From Tritrichomonas musculus (taxonomy: Eukaryota; Parabasalia; Tritrichomonadida; Tritrichomonadidae), in the NCBI GenBank assembly GCA_039105265.1, contig JAPFFF010000012.1, positions 1,612,001 to 1,676,000 of the forward strand: 64,000 nt of DNA. Reading direction: 5' to 3'. This document shows positions 21,176-29,500 of this stretch, piece after piece. The notes beneath the pieces are model-generated. The model made no database searches. It saw only the letters and a list, made by a program, of their open reading frames with translations, and was not told the origin of the DNA. The translations under genes were made by a program, and so were the position numbers. Position 1 is the first letter of the stretch; each line of letters opens with the position of its first letter.

Positions 21176-21574
21176 ATGGGATTATTTAGAAAATGGGCGA
21201 GAAGAAGTATTGGCCTTGGAAGTCAATTATTAATGGGAGCAGCAAATTCAGCAACAGGAGGATTAGCAGGTAAATTAGCGGATAATGCAACAGGAATAAT
21301 GAAAAATCAATCAGGATTAATAGGCAAAACAATGGGTAGTTTAGGCAAAACATTTTTAAGCGATAATATGAGAAACAAAATCTCAAATGTAGCGGATGCA
21401 GCAATAAAATACATTCCAAAAGGCAATGTAAGAGAAGCATTAACAAAAATCAATAATCATGCACAAGGAAGAGATGAAAACTATAAAATGCCAAAACCCG
21501 CTAAAACAGAATCGAGTAGTACAAATAATTCACCAGCACCTATAAATCATGTACATTCATCAAATTATGAATAA
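21176..21574 (+). CDS. Gly/Ala-rich small structural candidate (Polinton 1)
   Basis: The 132-residue protein is basic at the start (GLFRKWARRSIGLG) and then Gly/Ala/Leu-rich (LLMGAANSATGGLAGKL), with repeated amphipathic stretches, ending in a Ser/Asn/Pro tail. The counterpart in Polinton 2 is at 41947-42402, sharing LLMGAA.S.TGGLA.KL, FLSD..RN...N.AD.A.KY.P.GNV. Position after the ATPase and before the capsid gene is conserved. A minor virion protein, perhaps membrane-active like adenovirus protein VI, is conceivable but not demonstrated. Confidence 0.65.
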   Translation: MGLFRKWARRSIGLGSQLLMGAANSATGGLAGKLADNATGIMKNQSGLIGKTMGSLGKTFLSDNMRNKISNVADAAIKYIPKGNVREALTKINNHAQGRDENYKMPKPAKTESSSTNNSPAPINHVHSSNYE

Positions 21575-21603
21575 TAAGAAAAGTCAATTTTATTGAGTTT
21601 TAA

Positions 21604-22086
21604 ATGTCAAAACACTTAACAGGCTCAAAACGTTTAGCGGTTATTCAAAGGTGGATAAATGGCCATGACGATCCAGATTGGGAGGTTTTGCCAACTCGAA
21701 AGCAAGGAAAGTATATTGTTAAAAAGCGAGAAACACCAATAGAAGAAGAAAAAGAAGAGAAAACTCCAGAAAATGAAGAGAACGAAGTTTTTGAAGAGGA
21801 AGAAGAAAAACCCAAAATGCAAAAACAAAAGTCGAAAAAACTCACAAAAAGTCAAGAAATCGATCCAACGATAAACCTTGAAATCTTAAATCAACTCAAA
21901 TTACTGGGTGATGAAATCAAACGCAAAAGAGAAAAGAAAGAACAAAAACGATTAATTGAAGAAGTAATCTCAAAGAAAACTCCAGCACCAAAACAAGCAC
22001 CTCCTCCTCCAATACAAGAAGAAGAATATTATGAACCACCAATTCCAAGACAAAGACGAAACAGAATCTTTGATGATATATATTAA
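21604..22086 (+). CDS. Charged coiled-coil structural candidate (Polinton 1)
   Basis: The 160-residue protein begins MSKHLTGSKRLAVIQRWING.DDPDWEVLPT, a start that is nearly identical in the Polinton 2 protein at 41359-41895. The middle is Glu/Lys-rich, probably disordered or coiled-coil, then a conserved helix (DPTINLEILNQLKLLGDEIK) and the end RRNRIFDD. It is always directly before the major capsid gene, 17 bp apart here, so a capsid-assembly or scaffold role is plausible. No known domain is recognised. Confidence 0.7.
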   Translation: MSKHLTGSKRLAVIQRWINGHDDPDWEVLPTRKQGKYIVKKRETPIEEEKEEKTPENEENEVFEEEEEKPKMQKQKSKKLTKSQEIDPTINLEILNQLKLLGDEIKRKREKKEQKRLIEEVISKKTPAPKQAPPPPIQEEEYYEPPIPRQRRNRIFDDIY

Positions 22087-22103
22087 CTTTTTTTATTCAA
22101 GAA

Positions 22104-23780
22104 ATGATTAATCATGAGGTTTATATGAAAACATCAGCTGAAGTTTGTTCGCAAATTGCGTCATATTTCGATGTTGTAGATAGCTGTATTGCCACTTCTG
22201 ATACAAACAAACAGTATTCAATTAATCCACAAACATCTTATTCGCCTTCACCTCCAATAAAACAAGGGTCATATACAAGTGTTATTATTTCTCCAAATAC
22301 ACACAATACAGCTGACATCTATAATGGTTTTATTCGTGCAGATCTAAAAGTGACAATGAATATAAATGAAAAGATACCAGATTTGAGTGATATTGGCGGT
22401 TATCCATTCAATAAAATCTGGTTTGGATTCAAAGATGCAAGAGATGCTATTGAAAAATATGAAATAGTAGCTAACGGAATAACGATATATACACAAAACT
22501 TTGGTTGTGAAGAATCGTTCTTAACTGCATGTTGTGCGAATGAAACAACAAAGAGAGCAGATGTATACTCAAAGGCAAGACATAAAGATATATGGAATAA
22601 TAATTTTGCCACTCGTTGCGGAATAGTAATTAATTGGCCAAAAGATGATTTAACAGCAACATTTACGATTCATTTAAAAATTGATTTGCGTAGATTCTTG
22701 CCATTATCAAATATAAAATATTTACCAGCTTTTGCAGGAAAACTCGAATTAAGATTATATTTCTCATGTGCTGGTATGCTTTGTTGTCCATGTGGACCAT
22801 CAAGATCTTTACTTGCTCAACCATCTCTTGCAACTAAATATACTTTTTCTGCGATCACTAATGAATTCACACCTGTTGGCGATGATGTTAAAATATGGAT
22901 TTCAAGTACATCAGCTAATTCATCAGGCCAAGCATCAGGAAAGACAGATGGAGCTGAAATATTAGCATCAGAAACACCATATACTCTTTATTCTGGTTTA
23001 CGAAAATTCCAAGTCTATGAGTATGAAATCACTGAATGCTCATCAATTATTCCATGTTTTGGTATAAACAATGAGATTTATCAACAATTGGTTCAGCGTT
23101 ATTCAAATCCACAACATCCACTCACATTTCCAACTCAAACATTGTCATTTTACACCTGCACACAAGCATTAAAACAAATCCAAGACAAAACAACAGTCAC
23201 TGCCACTCCAAGATTTGTTGATTCTATCTTTTGTTTATTCCCTCTTCATCAACGTCATCATACATATTTCAAAAATCCACTTTTTAAACATTTCCAATTG
23301 AATTGTGGCGGTTATGGCAATATTCCAGCCAAATCTTTCGGAACAGATGGTGAATATCCAGAATTCATTGAATATAGTCAAAATGCAATGAATATGAATG
23401 GCGAACAAACCGGTTTCAATAAAGAGGTTATCGCTTCATTATGTAATGTAAGTAAACCTTTAGCCAATATCACAGGTTTATATCCAAACGATAGGACTTC
23501 ATTCTTTATCGGTTTTGCGACAGAAACAGATGGGACATATCAACAGGGCCTTACAAGTTTATCACCAATTAACTTCGAAATAATCGTCACACAGGAACAT
23601 GCACAAATAAAAGATCCAAATGATAAATCAGAGAATTATAAAAAGCATTTTTCTCAAATAGTCGATACGCCACCAATATTAGGTTTATTAGTTGATGCTT
23701 CTATTTCGATTTTAGTGCAGCCCAATGGCATGCCCCCACTGGTTCGAATTGGGAATTATAACATTACAACTCCTGAATAA
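22104..23780 (+). CDS. Major capsid protein, double-jelly-roll type (Polinton 1)
   Basis: A 558-residue protein homologous along its whole length to the 560-residue protein of Polinton 2 (39658-41340). Conserved parts include NPQTSYSPSPPIK, SPNTHNTADIYNGFIRAD, CEESFLTACCANE.TKRAD.YSKARHKDIWN, LRRFLPLSNIKYLPAFAGK.ELRLYFS, AMNMNGEQ and the end NGMPP.VRIG.Y..TTPE. Strand-rich composition, length and place between assembly genes fit the Polinton major capsid protein (often called PY), known to have the double-jelly-roll fold of adenovirus hexon relatives. The gene looks whole. Confidence 0.85.
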   Translation: MINHEVYMKTSAEVCSQIASYFDVVDSCIATSDTNKQYSINPQTSYSPSPPIKQGSYTSVIISPNTHNTADIYNGFIRADLKVTMNINEKIPDLSDIGGYPFNKIWFGFKDARDAIEKYEIVANGITIYTQNFGCEESFLTACCANETTKRADVYSKARHKDIWNNNFATRCGIVINWPKDDLTATFTIHLKIDLRRFLPLSNIKYLPAFAGKLELRLYFSCAGMLCCPCGPSRSLLAQPSLATKYTFSAITNEFTPVGDDVKIWISSTSANSSGQASGKTDGAEILASETPYTLYSGLRKFQVYEYEITECSSIIPCFGINNEIYQQLVQRYSNPQHPLTFPTQTLSFYTCTQALKQIQDKTTVTATPRFVDSIFCLFPLHQRHHTYFKNPLFKHFQLNCGGYGNIPAKSFGTDGEYPEFIEYSQNAMNMNGEQTGFNKEVIASLCNVSKPLANITGLYPNDRTSFFIGFATETDGTYQQGLTSLSPINFEIIVTQEHAQIKDPNDKSENYKKHFSQIVDTPPILGLLVDASISILVQPNGMPPLVRIGNYNITTPE

Positions 23781-23802
23781 AATAGAATTTTTCTTTACTT
23801 AA

Positions 23803-24234
23803 ATGGCTAATGATTATAAATCCCCAAATGCAGAGATTGTAGGAAGAGAAGGAGTAATGTATAACGAAAATACAGAAAAAGTGCGATTTATCAAAGGCAA
23901 ACATTATGGTATCTTTTCGAACGATAACACTTATGCTGTCACTTTTAATCCCAAGGTCAATTTGCCACCAACGATAGTTCGAGAAAATAAACCTGTACGT
24001 CCTCCACCAACTAATCAGCACACAACAAAAGGACTTCATGAACCACCAGTAAGCTTAACTGACGGAAAACATTATATTCACCATGGATATGTGAAAAAAC
24101 CGCCACTTTTGCCTCCTTACCTGAAAAAGCCAGAAGATTTAGCTCGAATACAAGGATTAGCAGATGAAGATAATAAAGGATCAATAATATATGGACCTAA
24201 ACACTCAGTTATAATTAAAAATAATATCTATTAA
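23803..24234 (+). CDS. Conserved Polinton protein downstream of capsid (Polinton 1)
   Basis: The 143-residue protein begins MANDYKSPNAEIVGREGVMYNE. Relatives occur at 39192-39626 (Polinton 2) and 59220-59675 (Polinton 3), always directly after the capsid gene. Shared features are the N-terminal block, FGVFSN/YGIFSNDNTY..TFNP, EPPVS.TDG, LLP.YLKKPE and the C-terminal YGP...I..NNIY. It is Pro-rich without a membrane segment. Its strict coupling to the capsid gene suggests a minor virion or capsid-decorating protein. The family is unknown to me. Confidence 0.75.
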   Translation: MANDYKSPNAEIVGREGVMYNENTEKVRFIKGKHYGIFSNDNTYAVTFNPKVNLPPTIVRENKPVRPPPTNQHTTKGLHEPPVSLTDGKHYIHHGYVKKPPLLPPYLKKPEDLARIQGLADEDNKGSIIYGPKHSVIIKNNIY

Positions 24235-24259
24235 ATTAAATTAATTTTTATTAATTAAA

Positions 24260-24694
24260 TTATTTTTCTTCTTCTTTTTCTTTTTCTTCTTTCTTTTCTT
24301 CATCCTCTTCTTTTTCATTATCAGAAGGAAAATTAAAAGGACTATCGTCAGAATCAGTACTGATCATTTTAATATATTTTTCTTCTTTCTTCTTCTTCTT
24401 TTCTTTCTTTTCTTCCTCCTCTTCTTTTTCTTCCTCCTCTTCTTCTTCTTTCTTTTCTTTATATCTTTTTTCTGCTTCATTCATTTGAATCCATACATTT
24501 ATTAGTCTTTTTGTAGCTATTTCTTGGTTTCTCAGTTTGCAGTATCGAACCATCATGAGTGGAATTATCTGTTCTATTTTATAAATCGGGATCTCTTCTG
24601 TTTCTTGTTCTAATAAAGCCCGGATGTCTTTTATGAGGGGCATGAGCTCTTTTTGGATCTGAGTTAATTCATGAGCATGTTTTTGGATGGACAT
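24260..24694 (-). CDS. Acidic/basic coiled-coil protein (Polinton 1)
   Basis: This is a 144-residue protein on the opposite strand from its neighbours. The first 75 residues form plausible helices (HELTQIQKELMPLIKDIRALLEQ). The rest is a long Glu/Lys low-complexity run interrupted by MISTDSDDSPFNFPSDNEK, and ends in EEEK. No domain is recognised. It is convergent with the preceding gene (25 bp between stops) and divergent from the next one. Its low-complexity half is similar in style, not clearly in descent, to the small acidic-tailed protein at 38257-38619 in Polinton 2. Confidence 0.55.
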   Translation of the reverse strand: MSIQKHAHELTQIQKELMPLIKDIRALLEQETEEIPIYKIEQIIPLMMVRYCKLRNQEIATKRLINVWIQMNEAEKRYKEKKEEEEEEEKEEEEEKKEKKKKKEEKYIKMISTDSDDSPFNFPSDNEKEEDEEKKEEKEKEEEK

Positions 24695-24757
24695 TATATA
24701 AGTGTGATTTGATTATTCTTTCTAAAGTTTTCTTCTTAAATAAATGGCCGGCTACTT

Positions 24758-25336
24758 ATGATAATTCAGAAGTTAATTGGTCCCTTAAAATTTTCAGGTT
24801 TATCTCCAAGGCAAATGATCAAGAAGAGAACAAACGCAACTGGTGTTAACGCAAATATAGCATTGGAGCCAAGAGCAGCATCGTCATCGACTTCAAATAT
24901 AAATAATAATATTATTATAAATAAACGAGAAGATGGGAAGGAGGAGATAGTGATAACAAGAGACGTGAATGCTCAAATAGAACCGGAAATCAATGAAACA
25001 GACGCAAAAAGTGTGATTTTAGAAACATATGCTCAAATACTTTTAAATCAGGATAAAGCGCTTTTAAGCAATTTAATCTTTAAGCATTCTATTATTGTCC
25101 CTAAAGAGTGCTTAGAAGAAATCATAAAAGCAATTCTCAAAGTGAACGAAGTGGAAGTACATCTTGATGAAGATATTGGTTGTTGTGCCGGAAAAGCAAA
25201 CCCAATTCGAAGAATAGAAGCCATTAAAATACTCAAAGAGAACGGCGAAATCGTCACTGATTTCAAACAAGTTTATAATAAAGAATATAATGAATTATTA
25301 AATAACTATCATTTATGTTTAAAGTTTTGCGTTTAG
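24758..25336 (+). CDS. Conserved Polinton protein, MIKKR family (Polinton 1)
   Basis: This 192-residue protein has relatives at 38647-39171 (Polinton 2) and 60168-60699 (Polinton 3). The conserved C-terminal half reads AYAQILLNQDKALL-type, then KAIL.V.EVEV.L.ED.GCCA, and KQVYNKEYNEL at the end. Relatives begin at MIKKR, which here is an internal Met at 24815, so either start is possible. The N-terminal region has a Ser/Asn-rich linker (ASSSTSNINNN). A five-codon upstream frame starting at ATG 24744 ends in TGA overlapping the ATG at 24758. The function is unknown. Confidence 0.75.
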   Translation: MIIQKLIGPLKFSGLSPRQMIKKRTNATGVNANIALEPRAASSSTSNINNNIIINKREDGKEEIVITRDVNAQIEPEINETDAKSVILETYAQILLNQDKALLSNLIFKHSIIVPKECLEEIIKAILKVNEVEVHLDEDIGCCAGKANPIRRIEAIKILKENGEIVTDFKQVYNKEYNELLNNYHLCLKFCV

Positions 25337-25558
25337 TTAGTTAAAAACCCAGTAAATAGTTCCTCCACCAGTTATATTAAATATTTGGCAATTGCAAACT
25401 AGAAGAATACAATTCTGAGAAAAAATAATTCCTCCAGGTTCGTAAGATTTAATATTCGAGAATTTGCAATGTTTCAATATAATGGCTTCAGATTGATTTT
25501 TTTTTACAATTCTTGGGACAGGGCAAAAAGGGTCAGGTGATATGGTTGGAGTTAATGA
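25337..25558 (-). pseudogene. Cargo gene, 3' piece (split by Polinton 2)
   Basis: This is the C-terminal piece of a Polinton 1 gene on the minus strand, cut off by the insertion of Polinton 2. Its other side lies at 48488-48915. The piece contains AIILKHCKFSNIK and CNCQIFNITGGGTIYWVFN-like short strands with Asn and Gly turns, reminiscent of right-handed beta-helix surface proteins of trichomonads, but too short to assign. The frame on the left border runs on into Polinton 2 terminal sequence, which is not part of this gene. Confidence 0.6.
25554..25558. other. Left target-site duplication of Polinton 2 (AATGA)
   Basis: AATGA directly precedes the left end of Polinton 2 and is repeated at 48488-48492 after the right end. 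This 5-bp duplication dates the element as an insertion into Polinton 1. Confidence 0.9.
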
Positions 25559-25920
25559 AGTAGTATATACGAGTCGGTTTCCGCGGGGCCACGCTACGCT
25601 TAAGCCCACACGTCAACACGAACTCGTGATAAAAATAAAAAAATAAAAAAAAAAAAAAAAAAAAAAAATAAAAAAAAAAAAAAAATAAAAAAATTTTTTC
25701 TTCAACTTGTTTTTTCTTGAAGTACTACTAGGGACCTAAACAACTACCTCGGGTCCCCACTACTACTAGGGACCTAAACAACTACCTCGGGTCCCCACTA
25801 CTTGTTTTTTCTTGAAGTACTACTAGGGACCTAAACAACTACCTCGGGTCCCCACTACTACTAGGGACCTAAACAACTACCTCGGGTCCCCACTACTTGT
25901 TTTTTCTTGAAGTACTACTA
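25559..25920 (+). repeat. Polinton 2 left terminal inverted repeat with subterminal array
   Basis: The outer about 70 bp are GC-rich and match the reverse complement of the right end. They contain the palindromes CCGCGG and GCTTAAGC and matching ACGAGT/ACTCGT arms. Then comes an A-rich tract, then TTCTTCAACTTGTTTTTTC and four copies of a 27-bp unit starting GGGACC and ending GGGTCCC (about 25730-25908), separated by ACTACTA or by CACTACTTGTTTTTTCTTGAAG. Each unit can form a small GGGACC/GGTCCC hairpin. The right end carries the same elements in mirror order with slightly different spacing. Confidence 0.9.
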
Positions 25921-25958
25921 CTGAAACGGCACAGGTACCAGCCCCGAGAATCTCGTAC

Positions 25959-26549
25959 CTATTTCTTCATATATATAGCATCGAAACAAATCATAGAACA
26001 GGTATCACAATCTAACTCAATATTATATATATCATAAGCACCAGAAGGTGGGTTAGTGTCTTTAAAGTATATTTCATCCAAATATGATTTTATTTGTTGA
26101 GGGTCAGACCATTCAGTTGATATAAATCTAATAAAATGTAGCTTTTGAGTCTTGTCCTTGAATATCAATAAGTACTCCCCATCTGGAACAGGTTCATTAT
26201 CACCTGTTGGATCATTATCTAAATTATCAATAATTATGTGTTTCTCACTTGTAAAATAAGAGAATAGAAAATACCTATTATATTCATCAGTGACATCAGT
26301 AAATCCTGTATAATATGCTTTCCATTCACTATCTGGGTCATTTTTCTCTTCTAATGCAGCTAACCTAGCTTCCATTGCTGCTATAGTATCCTTTAATGTT
26401 GCATTCTCTCTCTCTAAATTTGATATTTTGCTATTTATTGTTACGATACTAGCAACATGTTCACCTACTAGAATAGCTAAATCTTGTTGAGCTTTAGATG
26501 TATTATCTATTTTTGTTTTTACTTCCTCAAGCTCACTTTGCATATTCAC
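25959..26549 (-). CDS. Coiled-coil plus C-terminal domain protein (Polinton 2)
   Basis: The 196-residue protein starts with heptad-rich helices (NMQSELEEVKTKIDNTSK and SNLERENATLKDTIAAMEARLAALEEK) followed by a globular, strand-rich C-terminal domain with tyrosines and three cysteines. It corresponds to the C-terminal end of the giant protein of Polinton 1 (52188-56846), where the same coiled coil and a similar terminal domain are part of one chain. Here it is a separate frame overlapping the 3' end of the giant gene by 17 bp. This may be a true separate gene or the sign of one break. A stalk-and-head arrangement, as in trimeric fibres, is conceivable. Confidence 0.6.
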   Translation of the reverse strand: MNMQSELEEVKTKIDNTSKAQQDLAILVGEHVASIVTINSKISNLERENATLKDTIAAMEARLAALEEKNDPDSEWKAYYTGFTDVTDEYNRYFLFSYFTSEKHIIIDNLDNDPTGDNEPVPDGEYLLIFKDKTQKLHFIRFISTEWSDPQQIKSYLDEIYFKDTNPPSGAYDIYNIELDCDTCSMICFDAIYMKK

Positions 26550-29500
26550 TTAAATCAACTGGTTCAGGTATATCTTTCTTTAATGCATACTCCTTTAGTA
26601 CGTCATTAACCTCATCAACTGTGGGGTATTCATTCATAATAGTAGCTATTGATTCATTATTGTCGTGGGATATCTTTTCAAGTGAGTCTACCTTGTTGTT
26701 AAGTGCATCTATATCACATGTATACGCTATATCCTTAACCTCAAATGACATTCTCCTAACAGCACTATTTTCTTTAATGGCTATACCAGTAACTCTTACT
26801 TGCTGTGGGTTGGCTATAACTATTGTCTTGCCATTTAAGGTGCATGTTGGGAAGTAATCACTGCCCTCATATTGACTTATAGTACCACCTGCAATAGTAA
26901 TAGTTATTATACACTCCTCATAGTCGATGTCATTAAACTCACTAACCTTCATAACCATTAGCCTTGCCTTAATAGTACCATCTGTAATAACATCTTCAGC
27001 TTCAAGGTGTACTTCCTTATTAACAATACTACCTACTATATCAATAGTATCATCTCTTACTAAATCATTCTTATCAACATAGTTATTATTTTCTACTTCC
27101 TCATTAACCTCATTTATTTTATCAGCTAATAGCCTAAATGCAGGTTTTAATGATTCCCTGAAGTGGTTGCATAAATCAATAGCATCTCGATATGTTGTTA
27201 TCGTCTTTGAAATGTCTTCAGTTTCATCAGTATATTCAACAACTACCTTTTCTGCATCACACCAATTAATAATAGGTGTTAAATCAGTTGTAGTTGACCT
27301 TCCTATTTTTAATGGAGGTAGGTTGCTTCCATCACCTAGATGAAACAAAGCATGTTCACCTTGTGATACACCTTCAATAGCAGAATCCACACCAGCCTTT
27401 GTAAATGTGAACCCTGTTCGAAATAATGTAAGACCAACATTAGCTATACTACCTGCAGTTCCTATAACTCCAAATGCTAGTGCTACATTTGATACTATTC
27501 TAACCTGGTCTATGTCTTCTTGTAAATGTTTAGTAATTCTTTTAGTCTCTCCCATTTCTGCATTTAACACATTTACTTTTGAGGTTATGTCCTTAACATC
27601 ATAACTAACTACATCAAAATTATTGGTTAATACATTTAAATCACTCCTCATGGTAGTAATATTATCAGCTGTTATAATCTTTGAACTAGTAATATTGTAG
27701 TCTGTGTATAAGGTAGTAGCTGCATTAGGATTTGGTGTTATTTCATAAAACTGTTGGTCTATTATGTACTTAAATGCATTAGTTGATGAATCCCAATTAA
27801 TCTCATCAATCGGGTCTGTATAATCCTTCCTCAAATATAATTTTATGTCTCTGGTTTCACCAACATCTAAGCAAAAGCCCCAATCATAGCTAATTGTCTC
27901 AATAGTATCAAGAACAGGTATAACATCAACAAATACCTCTCCATTCTTTTGTGCATGGAACCCATCAGGTTTGAATGATAACCTTGTTGCTGTAGAAGAC
28001 TCACCTACATATATATCTAAATATATCTTTTCAACCAAATCAGTTCTAATTCCTTCAGTACTATCCATCGATATGTATAGAAGAACAGTGCCATAATAAC
28101 CAGGATGTAATGAGTTTGATAAGCCATCAGTTAGGTGGTTCTCATATGCACATGTCATATTCCATTCACTACCATCTTTAATAGTTCCATCTTTCATTTC
28201 TAGTTTAAATTCATTTTTGTAGTTCTTTAATAGTGAATGCATTAAGCCGTTTCCTTCATTAGTAATTATTGCTTCATGCATGTCTGTTTGTTTGACTGTT
28301 ATCCAACAACCATAACAACTATTGGCTTTCTTAGTAGGTCGAATATTCCATTTATTAATGACTTTCCCATTAAGATGACCTTTCGCATTATCTCCTGACC
28401 AATACCCCTTATTCTCACGACTTTTATCAGTATTCCATTGTAGGTTCCATGTATTACCAAAACAATGTTCCTTGAAGACAAAGTTTAATTTATCAGGTAT
28501 TTCATAGTTATCAGGTACTTCATATACCATCTTATAATATTCGTCCTCTCCTATTGTTTCTTCTGTGATGATAGATGGTTTATAAAAGTAGTGAACATCG
28601 CTTTTATGGAGTTTTAATGCATTTTCAGCTTCAATTATAGAACATTTTATTGCCTTATCTGTTTTTAATGCAGTCGGTTCATATTCATTCATAATACTTA
28701 GTTCTCCATTTAAATATAAAGTATAAGGGTGAAAAGGTAGACTTTTGTCGAATGCTATATAATACCTATCATCTGTTGATGAGTTATCATTGATGGTACA
28801 ATAATCATTCTCTTTATTGTAGGTAATAACTGGACAAACTATTTTACCATTTCTGGATGTTATATAGAACTCTTTGATATACCTACCTTCTAAATCATAT
28901 ATTACATTCTTTCTTAATACTATCTTGAAGATAGGCTTATTCGAATTTAAAAAGGCTTGTTTTTGTAAATCGGGTACAAAGATGCCTAATAGGTTGTATT
29001 CGATATCATTGATAGTATTAGATAAAGAGTATACATCCTTATTAGTAATAACAAATTCAGGTATACCATTTTCTATAGTAAAATCAGAGTCTACAGGTGA
29101 GGTACCTCCACTTGGAATAGAATCACATATTATTTTTCCATTTACTTCTAAATCACCCTTGATAATATATTTACCAAGTACTGGTTTAACTGGGTCTAAT
29201 GATGGAGTATCTTTCGATATTTGAACACCATAACATTTTAATACTTCCTCGAATTTATCAAACCCTTTGACAAAGTCAGGTATTGCTACTGCGGAAGAGT
29301 TATCTGTTTTGGCTTCTTTTGTATTTTCGATTGATAACGCCATTGGAGATGGGTCATCTTTTGGTTCCCAAACCCATTGCCTTTTATCTTCATTCCAAAC
29401 TATTTCTCCAAAAACCTGAACAAAACTATTTCTTGCACGTACAAGAGCATTTACTGCTGGGGTGTTTTGTGTTCGCCATCTATCTATCCATTCCAAATGT

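Noticed and set aside
25629-25695. A-rich tract as a retrotransposon poly(A) tail
   Set aside because: The same tract occurs inverted at the other end and is part of the Polinton 2 terminal repeat.
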